From contig JAEUHX010000087.1 in assembly GCA_016792805.1 (NCBI GenBank), positions 1 through 64,000 on the forward strand: 64,000 nt of DNA. Direction: 5' to 3'. Each line of letters starts with the position of its first letter. The first letter of the stretch is position 1. Position numbers and translations under genes: made by a program. The notes below the pieces were generated by a model, which was not told the origin of the DNA, searched no databases, and was given only the letters and a program-made list of their open reading frames with translations. This DNA comes from Planctomycetota bacterium. GTDB lineage: Bacteria > Planctomycetota > UBA1135 > JACQFD01. Positions 51,414-59,480 of the stretch are shown here, in pieces.

Positions 51414-52474
51414 AGTCACAATACAGCCTGCTCGATGCCGCACTCGTGCGGCTCCACGCCTTCGCTCCGGAGTACAGCGGCGGGCTCGCCGACCACGGCC
51501 CGATGGTGGCCGAGGCGATGTGTGCGCTCGGCCGAGGAGACGCGGCGCAATCGTGGGTTGAGCGATATGTTGCCGATCTCGAGCCCCATCCGCCCGCCGG
51601 CACTGCGCTTCGCGACGAAGAGTGGCATCGTGCGCTCGGAGATCCGGCGGCCTACCCTCGATGGCTGGCGCGCATGGAGCGGGAGATCACAGAAAGCTCC
51701 GCGCACGAGGTCTTTCGGTGCTGGATTGGAGTGCTGGCTCCTGGGTTCTCGGCGGCCGCAGCCCACGGCGCGATTCGCACGGCCCACGCTCTGCGAGCAT
51801 TGCGTATCGAGGAGACACCGGCGCGGAAGGCGGAGCTCGCGCGCGGGATGGCCTATTGGGCGTGCCAGTACGAAGAGCTGCCGGGCTGGGAGCTCGACGT
51901 TGCGCCGCTCGAGAGGCCGCCTCTCGAGATCCTCTCACGGATTCCAACAGTTGCTCCGGGTCGCGACCATCGCCCCGGATTCATCGTGGAAGGGCTCCGC
52001 GGCCTCGCGACGCTCGAGCCGTTCCGACCCGTCGTCGGCTGGCTCGACCCACGGCGCGGCGAGAGCTCACTTCTCGATCTCGGTGAGGCACTGGCGCTGG
52101 CCTTCGTCGCTCAAAGCGACCGCCGCATCATTGCCTTCACACATATGCTCACCGGCTTTCAAGCAGCTCTTGAGCTCGCGCGCCACGCAGATGCCCACGA
52201 CCGACCCCTCGTGATCCGAGGCGCATGGCACACTGCCGCCGCGCTGGTGGCCGCCTTTGGCAATTCGACCGACTTGCCCGAGGCGCTAAGCCGCGCCGAA
52301 CGCTCGCTCGAAAGCGCGCCGCTCAACCCCGAAGCGATCCGCGAGGGCGCTCTCGCGAACGGGGCCGAGCATTCCATCAAGCTCGCGGAGTCGGCGCTGC
52401 GCGCTCATCATTCTCGCCCATCGCGAGTTTGGCTCGAGGTGGGCCGCATTGCCGTCCAAAGGATCCACGGTTGA
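51404..52474 (+). CDS. Questin-oxidase-like family protein (DUF4243)
   Basis: A 356-residue protein starting at GTG inside the end of the ligase gene. The N-terminal FAPEYSGGLADHGPMVAEAM (about residue 16) is the hallmark of the questin oxidase/AflY family. Family members catalyse oxidative ring opening or Baeyer-Villiger-type reactions in fungal polyketide pathways. Conserved histidines follow in RDHRPGFIVEGLRGL and FTHMLTGFQAALELARH. In bacteria the role is unknown. The overlap with the acyl-CoA synthetase suggests coupled expression and possibly an activated-acid substrate. Confidence 0.72.
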   Translation: MELKSQYSLLDAALVRLHAFAPEYSGGLADHGPMVAEAMCALGRGDAAQSWVERYVADLEPHPPAGTALRDEEWHRALGDPAAYPRWLARMEREITESSAHEVFRCWIGVLAPGFSAAAAHGAIRTAHALRALRIEETPARKAELARGMAYWACQYEELPGWELDVAPLERPPLEILSRIPTVAPGRDHRPGFIVEGLRGLATLEPFRPVVGWLDPRRGESSLLDLGEALALAFVAQSDRRIIAFTHMLTGFQAALELARHADAHDRPLVIRGAWHTAAALVAAFGNSTDLPEALSRAERSLESAPLNPEAIREGALANGAEHSIKLAESALRAHHSRPSRVWLEVGRIAVQRIHG

Positions 52475-55400
52475 TACTCACATTTCTCGCATCGCTGCTG
52501 TCAGCTCTCCCATTCAATGCCTATCAAGAATCTGGGGAGGCGCAGTGGATCTGGGGCTCCTGGTCCGACGGCGCCTCGCGGCCGCAAGGAGAGAGATGCC
52601 TCCTGAAGGGGTCGCTGGAGCTTCCGGCGGCGCCGAAGAGCGCGATCTGGCGCATCTGTGCCGACAACCACGCCCGCGTCTGGGTGAACGGCAAGCTCGT
52701 CGGGCGCAGCGAAAGCTGGACCCACGCGTCGCGGCTGCGGCCCGAGCCGGCGCTCCGCGAAGGCACCAATGAGATCCTCATCGAGGGATGGAACGACGGC
52801 GGCCCGGCAGCGGTGCTGCTGTTCGGAACTGTGGAATGCGAGAGCGGCGCCGTCGTGCCGGTCCGCACGAACTCACAATTTCTTTCTGCAGCCGGACGGC
52901 TCGAGGAGCGCGGCACGGCTCCGCCGAACTTGGCTTGGGCTCCCGCGCGGGAGCTCGGCCGCTTGGGTGAAGGTCCATGGACCGGAGTGACGCTCGAGAT
53001 CGAATCACAATTCGAACCGGCGCCGGGCCTCGCCATCAAGCCGCTCGTCGAGGAGGCCGGCTCGCTCGTCGCCCTGGCGATCGCGCCGGATGGGAGCCTC
53101 ACCGTCTCCGTCGAGCACGGAGCCATACTGCAGTTTCCCGATCGGGATCGAGATGGAACGCCCGAAGAGGCAGAGGTCCTGAGCGAGAAGGTCCGTGGCT
53201 GCCATGGCCTTTGCTGGTTCGGCGGCGATCTGTATGCCGTGGGAAGCGGCCCGCAAGGAATGGGACTGTATCGTTTCCCGAAGGGGACGGACGTACCGAA
53301 GTGCCTCGGCACCTTCCCCGGCGATGGCGGTGAACACGGCCCCCACGGCGTGACGGCGGGTCCCGATGGAAGGCTTTATGTTGCAGTGGGGAACCATTCG
53401 CAACCGCCGCCTGCCGCATGGAGTCCGCGCGCACCGTTCCGCCATCATTACGAAGGTCACATTTTGCCGAGGTATGTCGATCCGCTCGGCCATGCAGTCG
53501 ATTGCCGATCGCCCGGCGGAACGATCGTCTCGGTCGATCCTGAAGGAGAGGATTGGCGCGTCGTCGCGGGCGGCTTCCGCAATCAGTATGATCTCGCGTT
53601 TGACCGCGGCGGGCGATGTTACACCTACGACAGCGACATGGAGTGGGATCTCGGGCTGCCGTGGTATCGCCCCACTCGGTTTCTTGAGGTTCTCCCAGGA
53701 GGAGAGTACGGTTGGCGGACGGGTTCGACCGTCTGGCCCGATTGGTATGAGGACTCACTTCCGGCGCTTGCCGATGCTGGCCGCGGCTCGCCGACGGGCG
53801 TCGTCGTCTACGAGGCCGAACGGCTGCCGCACAAATACCGCGGCGCCATTCTCGGCGGCGATTGGTCCCAGGGACGCATCCTTGCACTTCGGCGCTCGCC
53901 CTCGGGGGGTTTCCTCGACGAACCGGAGCCGCTCGTGACGGGGCGGCCGCTCAATGTGACCGATCTGGCCATCGACGGCGGTGGACGAGTAATCTTCTCC
54001 ACAGGCGGGCGCGGCACGCGCGGCGGCATTTATGCACTTGACCTCGCACCGGGAGTCGAGCCGGAGCCGCCGCAGCCGCGCCCCGCCGCTCCACCGCGCT
54101 GGCCGATGCTCTCCGAGGAGCCGCCGATCTCCATGGAGGCCGCCGCCCGAGGGCTCGGCTCGGCATCGCGCGAGGAGCGGTTTCTTGCGGCCACCGCATG
54201 GAGTCGGCGTTCCCGCGAAGACCGGGACCTCGCCGCCGCGAGACTCACAGATCCGCTGGCGCGCGCCGAAGCGTTGCTCGCCTCCCAGCGCGCCCCGGAA
54301 GAGCCAACGGAACGTGTGAGAGCGGAAGGGAGGCTACGGGAGGCACTCACGCTCGCCCGCACCGAGTCGGGCCCCGCTCGCACAGCGGCGCTCCGCGCCG
54401 CGGAGCTTCAGCTCGGAAAATTGGTGAACCGCGGACTCGATCCGCAAGCGCGCGAGGCGATCTCCTCGGAGCTTCTTACACTTCTTCCGGGAGCGGACGC
54501 TCGCGCCACACGCCAGCTATTCCTGCTCCTCGCTCACCTGAAGGCTCCCTCCGCGCTCGAGCCGATGCTGGCGACGATGGAGTCGGCACCTGCCCGGGCG
54601 GAGCAGATCCATGCCGCTTATTGTGCGCGCCTTCTTGCGGCGGATGCGACGGCGGAGCAGCGGGCGAGATTCGTGAAATGGCTTCGGGCGGCGTATGCCT
54701 GGAGCGGCGGCGACAGCTTCCACGGATACATCGAAAACATCGCCACAGATGTCCGATCGCGCATTCCCGAAGAGGAGCGAGCCGCGCTCGACCGCGTGCT
54801 GAGGGAGGCGCAGGCGCCGCCGCCTCCCGCGCTGGCGGCGGCGGCCCCGCTGCGCGACGCCGGCGCCGTCTGGGAGTTCCTCGAGCGGACGCGCTCCGCA
54901 CCGAGGCGCTCGGCCGCCGAAGGTGCGCTGGTATTCCGAGAAGCGTGCTCCCGATGCCATCAATTCGGAAGCGAGGGCCGCACCATCGGGCCCGACCTGA
55001 CGACCGTTGCAGCCCGCTTCACGCGCCGCGATCTCTTTGACGCCGTCGTCGATCCCTCGCGCACCGTCTCCGATCAATATCAATCCTGGTCCATCCAAAC
55101 GCGTGACGGGCGCGGCCTCTCCGGGATGATCATCCAGGAGGACAGCGAGAAGTTGACGCTGCTCGACGGCGCCGGAGAAAAGACTACGCTGCCCGCCGGA
55201 GAGGTCGCCGAGCGCACGCGCTCCACAGCATCTTTGATGCCCGCCGGCCTGCTCGACGCACTGACCCTCGAGCAAGCCGGCGATTTGTTCGCACTCCTGC
55301 TGGCGCCGACGCCCGTCGAGCCGCCGAGCAGCTCCGAGTGGCGCCGCCAGGCGGACGGCTCGCTCGAAGGCTGGAGAGGCGACCCCGCGCTGTGGCGCGT

Positions 55401-55872
55401 GGAGCGCGGAGCGATCCTCGGCACCGGCCGCCAGCTTCCCACAAATGAATTCTTGGTCTCCGAGGCTGAGTATGGCGATTTCGTGCTGGAAGCCGATGTG
55501 CGGCTCCTGAGCGGAAATAGTGGTCTTCAATTCCGATCAAAACGGCTCGAAGACGGACGCGTCATCGGGTATCAGGCCGACCTCGGCCAGGAATATTGGG
55601 GTTCGCTCTACGAAGAGGGAGGCCGCGGCATGCTCTCCCAGCCAGCGCGCGAGATCTGGACTTCGGCCGTCGATCGAACCGGGTGGAACCACCTCGTCGT
55701 GGAGGCACGCGGCGACGCGCTGCGGATCGAGCTGAATGGGCTTCGAACTGCAGAACTTCGCGACGCGCGGGCCGCGCGGGGTATTTTTGCGTTCCAGCTC
55801 CACGGCGGCATGAATACCGAGCTGGCGGTGCGCAATCTCAGAATTCGAGAGCTGCGCACCGCCAGCCGCTGA
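52471..55872 (+). CDS. Giant secreted PVC-type cytochrome c with propeller and DUF1080 domains
   Basis: An 1133-residue protein. The TTG start at 52471 overlaps the previous stop as TTGA and opens into a signal peptide (about residues 1-18). Domains in order are a carbohydrate-binding-like beta-sandwich (25-170), a glucose-sorbosone-dehydrogenase/membrane-bound-dehydrogenase propeller (about 200-530), a helical HEAT-like region (550-800), a PVC-type haem domain with CSRCH at about residue 827, and a C-terminal DUF1080 domain (about 950-1130, GLQFRSKRLEDG). Such proteins oxidise sugars outside the cytoplasm in planctomycetes and relatives. The precise substrate is not known. Confidence 0.8.
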   Translation: MILTFLASLLSALPFNAYQESGEAQWIWGSWSDGASRPQGERCLLKGSLELPAAPKSAIWRICADNHARVWVNGKLVGRSESWTHASRLRPEPALREGTNEILIEGWNDGGPAAVLLFGTVECESGAVVPVRTNSQFLSAAGRLEERGTAPPNLAWAPARELGRLGEGPWTGVTLEIESQFEPAPGLAIKPLVEEAGSLVALAIAPDGSLTVSVEHGAILQFPDRDRDGTPEEAEVLSEKVRGCHGLCWFGGDLYAVGSGPQGMGLYRFPKGTDVPKCLGTFPGDGGEHGPHGVTAGPDGRLYVAVGNHSQPPPAAWSPRAPFRHHYEGHILPRYVDPLGHAVDCRSPGGTIVSVDPEGEDWRVVAGGFRNQYDLAFDRGGRCYTYDSDMEWDLGLPWYRPTRFLEVLPGGEYGWRTGSTVWPDWYEDSLPALADAGRGSPTGVVVYEAERLPHKYRGAILGGDWSQGRILALRRSPSGGFLDEPEPLVTGRPLNVTDLAIDGGGRVIFSTGGRGTRGGIYALDLAPGVEPEPPQPRPAAPPRWPMLSEEPPISMEAAARGLGSASREERFLAATAWSRRSREDRDLAAARLTDPLARAEALLASQRAPEEPTERVRAEGRLREALTLARTESGPARTAALRAAELQLGKLVNRGLDPQAREAISSELLTLLPGADARATRQLFLLLAHLKAPSALEPMLATMESAPARAEQIHAAYCARLLAADATAEQRARFVKWLRAAYAWSGGDSFHGYIENIATDVRSRIPEEERAALDRVLREAQAPPPPALAAAAPLRDAGAVWEFLERTRSAPRRSAAEGALVFREACSRCHQFGSEGRTIGPDLTTVAARFTRRDLFDAVVDPSRTVSDQYQSWSIQTRDGRGLSGMIIQEDSEKLTLLDGAGEKTTLPAGEVAERTRSTASLMPAGLLDALTLEQAGDLFALLLAPTPVEPPSSSEWRRQADGSLEGWRGDPALWRVERGAILGTGRQLPTNEFLVSEAEYGDFVLEADVRLLSGNSGLQFRSKRLEDGRVIGYQADLGQEYWGSLYEEGGRGMLSQPAREIWTSAVDRTGWNHLVVEARGDALRIELNGLRTAELRDARAARGIFAFQLHGGMNTELAVRNLRIRELRTASR

Positions 55873-55918
55873 GGCAGCGACGGCTCCGCGCGCGGGATCC
55901 GCGGCGGAGACCCCGCCG

Positions 55919-58900
55919 TTACGGAACCTGGACCGTCACCATCCGGAAGTCGGTGGGGATGTCGTCGTTCTTCTCAGTGTCGACCATCGACCAGTCGGCG
56001 AGCGCTTGACGCGCACCCACCACCGCAATGGTGAGATTGCCGGTCGGGGTCGAGCTCGCGAGCGCCGCATGGAACGCCGTCGTGTCGGCCACAGGGAAGA
56101 TGGCCTCGACGTTGAAGCTCACTTTTTTTCCGGAGACGGCGGCCGTCGGATACTTGAACTTGAACGCCGTCGATCCGACGGAACTCGGAGGGACCGTCGC
56201 CGTCGTCTCGAATCCTGTGAGGAAGCTTGTGCCGAGCGACGGATCGAAGGAGAAGGAGTTCCCGCCCCCCTGCACGGTAATGCCGCCAACTTGATAGGAG
56301 TTCGCCGACGCGAGCGCAGTAAAGGAGGAGTCGCGCACGCCGTCGACGTACACCGTTCCGACCACGACGCGCGACAGCGCAGGCTGCGCAGGGGGTCCTC
56401 CCTGTTTGAAGCCTGTGCCGATGGTTACAGTAAATTCCGTGTCGGATCCGACCGCCTGTTGCGCAAGAGTCAGCACCTTCACGACGCTCGCGGTCCCGAA
56501 GGCGTTCTGATTGCCCAACGAGGTTGCGAAGATGAAGGGCGCAGAAGCAAATAAATTCACGGGGCCTGGCACCGTCACCGGAGCAGCGCCGTGGGGCTCA
56601 AGAATCAGCTCGAGGGTGTAATCAAACGTCGGCTGCGCGGGAACAAACGTATTCGCCGCCGACGTCGACGGGATCAACTCCGTGAGCAGCGGCGCATGCA
56701 CCCGGGAGAAATCCGTAGGCGCCGAGAGCTTCGCGGCGCTCGGACCCATTGAAGTAGGCCAGTATCGAACCGTAGCGCGTACGGGAATATTGGTCTCGAA
56801 CGCGACGCGAGCCACCTTCGTCGAGACCCACTGCTTCGTGACCGCGCCAGCGAGCGCCGGTGTCGCGGCCGACGCCGCAGGGGTGTACATCGCACCGCTC
56901 GCCTCGGAGCCGTTCACAATTCCATCGATGTCGTAGTCGATGGCCCAGCGCTCGGCCATTCCAACGGGGAGCCCCACGAACCAGGCGGATTCAGCCCCCG
57001 CGGCGGCAGCCGCAACGAAGTCCGCGATCTGGCGCGAGGCGCCCGCGGTCTCCGGCAGGAATTTGCCCGTCACGCGGTCGTAGGCCCATCGAGACACGGA
57101 GCCCGTCGAGAGATCTGTGGAGACTGCCGCGATATCGCAGTTTCGCGCGGCGGCCTGCGGCTCGAGATACGAAGCGAGCGTGGCTCCAACGGATGCCGCG
57201 CTTGCTGCATCCATGAGGAACGCCCGGTGAGCCGCTGGCGCGATGCCTTGGTCGATCTGATGCACAAAAGCGGCGACGTCGTTCTCCTCTTGGCTCGTGA
57301 ATCCGAATCCGTCCTCCATGAACCGCTTGAGATCGGGGACGCGCCCCGAGTGGCTAATGCCCGCTCCGAGCAGCGGACGCTCCTGCGTCACACCGGTCGG
57401 AAGAGTGACTGTCACTCGCTTTTGCTCCCTTCTCCAAAGCTCGTGGAAGGGCGCGACCTTGAGGCGCACCCGGCGCGGAATCGTCTCAGGGAAGTCCACG
57501 GCGGAGCTGTCGTTGCCTGTGCCCGTCGGTAATAAATGGCATTCATTACAGCTGCTCCCAAGCGCGACATCCGGCTGGTTGTAGATCTGCAAGCCGTTTA
57601 CGGCATTGCCCCCCGAAGCCCTCGGCGCCTGGATGCTTGAGTCGATCTCGCGAAGCGGGCTTTCGAAGGGGTTGGCCGGATTCTGGATTGAGAATACAAA
57701 TGCCTGGAAGTCGGCGAACTCCTGATTGGTGAGCTTCACGCCGCCGAGGAGCCCTTCGAAGGCGCCGTTGAAGTCCTTCAGCCGCGGCCGCTCTCCGCGC
57801 CAATGGAACGGAGTCATCTTCTCGATGCCCGCCAGCGTTTGCGTCAGCATCGGCCCCTTGTCGTCGGCCGTCAGGTCAGAGAGCGTCCAGACCAGCATGT
57901 CCGTGCGGCCCTCCACATGGCATGTGGCGCACGACATGTTCTGATTCAGCGAGTTGTCGCCGTCATAATAGATGGCACGCCCAGTCTTCACCTGCGGAGG
58001 CGCGGGGTCATAGTTGAGATTGAAGACCCTTCGCAGCGCGAGAGTTGTGGCATTGTACGCGCGGACTTGGTTTGTCCCCCAGCAGTAGACGAACAGGACT
58101 TCACTCACGGTCCCGATGGCGAGACCACGCGGGATCGCGCCAGAGGGAAGGTCAATCTTCTGGAGATAGTTGCCACTGGCATCGAGAACCACGACGTTGT
58201 CCGTGAGCAGTCCGGAGACAAACACGCGCCCATCGGTATGGAAGGCGATCGCGTACGGCTGTCCGACGGCTCGCGTCGGATCGACGGTTGCGCCGCCGAA
58301 CGTATCGAGATTGTCAAAGATCGCGGCGGTCTGGATGCTTCCCGCGGCCGGCGTCGTCCGTGTGACTCGGTTCACCGAGAAGATGCCCTTGTGGTCTGCC
58401 TCCGACAGGCGCACTTGGGAGGGCGGAATATGTGCATTCAACGCTTCTGTATTGAGCTGCCAGTGCTGCCCCGTCAGCGGATGCACGCCATGGCCGAAGA
58501 GCACGGAGCCGCTCCCTTTCACAACCGGCTCCGTGGTGTTTGCCGCGGGATCGATCAGAAAGAGATCCTGGTCGGGAAGGCCCGTCGTGGCCCCGAGGGC
58601 GAAGACCTTGAAGCCGGCCCCGCGAAAGCTCGCGCGGGGCTCCGCGGTCGTATTGTTCCCGGAGGCGAGCGGTGCCACGAGAATTTTTCCATCGGCGCTC
58701 CAGCTCATGAAAAGCGGATGCTCACAGTCAAAGTTGTACCCGTTTCTAGCGGAGTACGTGCGCTCGATGGGATTGAATCCGGGGACCCAGGGCTGCGTCA
58801 GATCGATCTGCACCACCGCGTCGACGCCCGAACAAGACACAAATGCGCGGTCGGTCGTCTCGTCGATGAGCAGGTCGCCCGGCTCTGCGGGAAGCTCCAC

Positions 58901-59284
58901 GAGCCCCTTCACGCGCCCCGTTGCCTTGTCGAGGCGCACAAGGCAATAATTGCCTCGGCACGCGACGAGCAGCTCGTCGGGCCCGTCGCCTTCGAGTGTG
59001 TTGCCCGACCAGATCGCGATGGAGACCGGATTCCACGGAACCCCCCAGACGTGCGCTGGAGCCGAGCTGCCTGGCAGGAAATGCTCGACGGTGCTGTCGT
59101 GGGTGTTTACCACATAAAAGACGTTGCCGGCGTCGACCGCTATGGGCCGGATCGGCACATGATTGAGATTCACCCAGGAGCTCTCGACATTGTCGAGCAC
59201 CGGAAATGGGGCTGTAACGGGCGACAGAGGCGGCCCCTGGGTCTGAGCCGCGAGCGCTGTGAGGAGTGCGCACTTCAAGAACAT
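55919..59284 (-). CDS. Secreted di-haem cytochrome c with YVTN-like beta-propeller
   Basis: An 1121-residue exported protein. From the ATG at 59284 a short signal peptide ends near residue 15 (AAQTQG). An N-terminal beta-propeller (about 40-430) resembles YVTN/NHL folds (VWGVPWNPVSIAIW, FVSCSGVDAVVQIDL). Two haem-binding sites, SCATCHVEG at about residue 450 and SCNECHLLP at about 560, lie in a MauG/cytochrome-peroxidase-like region. The C-terminal 400 residues are beta-rich and unassigned. The adjacent gene at 52471 encodes another very large cytochrome on the opposite strand, with only 46 bases between their ends. Confidence 0.8.
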   Translation of the reverse strand: MFLKCALLTALAAQTQGPPLSPVTAPFPVLDNVESSWVNLNHVPIRPIAVDAGNVFYVVNTHDSTVEHFLPGSSAPAHVWGVPWNPVSIAIWSGNTLEGDGPDELLVACRGNYCLVRLDKATGRVKGLVELPAEPGDLLIDETTDRAFVSCSGVDAVVQIDLTQPWVPGFNPIERTYSARNGYNFDCEHPLFMSWSADGKILVAPLASGNNTTAEPRASFRGAGFKVFALGATTGLPDQDLFLIDPAANTTEPVVKGSGSVLFGHGVHPLTGQHWQLNTEALNAHIPPSQVRLSEADHKGIFSVNRVTRTTPAAGSIQTAAIFDNLDTFGGATVDPTRAVGQPYAIAFHTDGRVFVSGLLTDNVVVLDASGNYLQKIDLPSGAIPRGLAIGTVSEVLFVYCWGTNQVRAYNATTLALRRVFNLNYDPAPPQVKTGRAIYYDGDNSLNQNMSCATCHVEGRTDMLVWTLSDLTADDKGPMLTQTLAGIEKMTPFHWRGERPRLKDFNGAFEGLLGGVKLTNQEFADFQAFVFSIQNPANPFESPLREIDSSIQAPRASGGNAVNGLQIYNQPDVALGSSCNECHLLPTGTGNDSSAVDFPETIPRRVRLKVAPFHELWRREQKRVTVTLPTGVTQERPLLGAGISHSGRVPDLKRFMEDGFGFTSQEENDVAAFVHQIDQGIAPAAHRAFLMDAASAASVGATLASYLEPQAAARNCDIAAVSTDLSTGSVSRWAYDRVTGKFLPETAGASRQIADFVAAAAAGAESAWFVGLPVGMAERWAIDYDIDGIVNGSEASGAMYTPAASAATPALAGAVTKQWVSTKVARVAFETNIPVRATVRYWPTSMGPSAAKLSAPTDFSRVHAPLLTELIPSTSAANTFVPAQPTFDYTLELILEPHGAAPVTVPGPVNLFASAPFIFATSLGNQNAFGTASVVKVLTLAQQAVGSDTEFTVTIGTGFKQGGPPAQPALSRVVVGTVYVDGVRDSSFTALASANSYQVGGITVQGGGNSFSFDPSLGTSFLTGFETTATVPPSSVGSTAFKFKYPTAAVSGKKVSFNVEAIFPVADTTAFHAALASSTPTGNLTIAVVGARQALADWSMVDTEKNDDIPTDFRMVTVQVP

Positions 59285-59480
59285 GTTGGTCCTTCCGGGG
59301 TGGGCGTTTCGGACATGCAGAACCGCGGAAGCTGCGCGCGGGCACGGCCGGGCTCGCGCCGCAGAACTGCGAATCCGGCGCGTGTCGGTATCAGTTAGAC
59401 GCCGCGCAGGGAGCGTCGGACACCGCAGTGCACAGTCCCCCTCGAACGCGTCAGGTGCGCGTGGGGTCTGCTGCGAAGAG

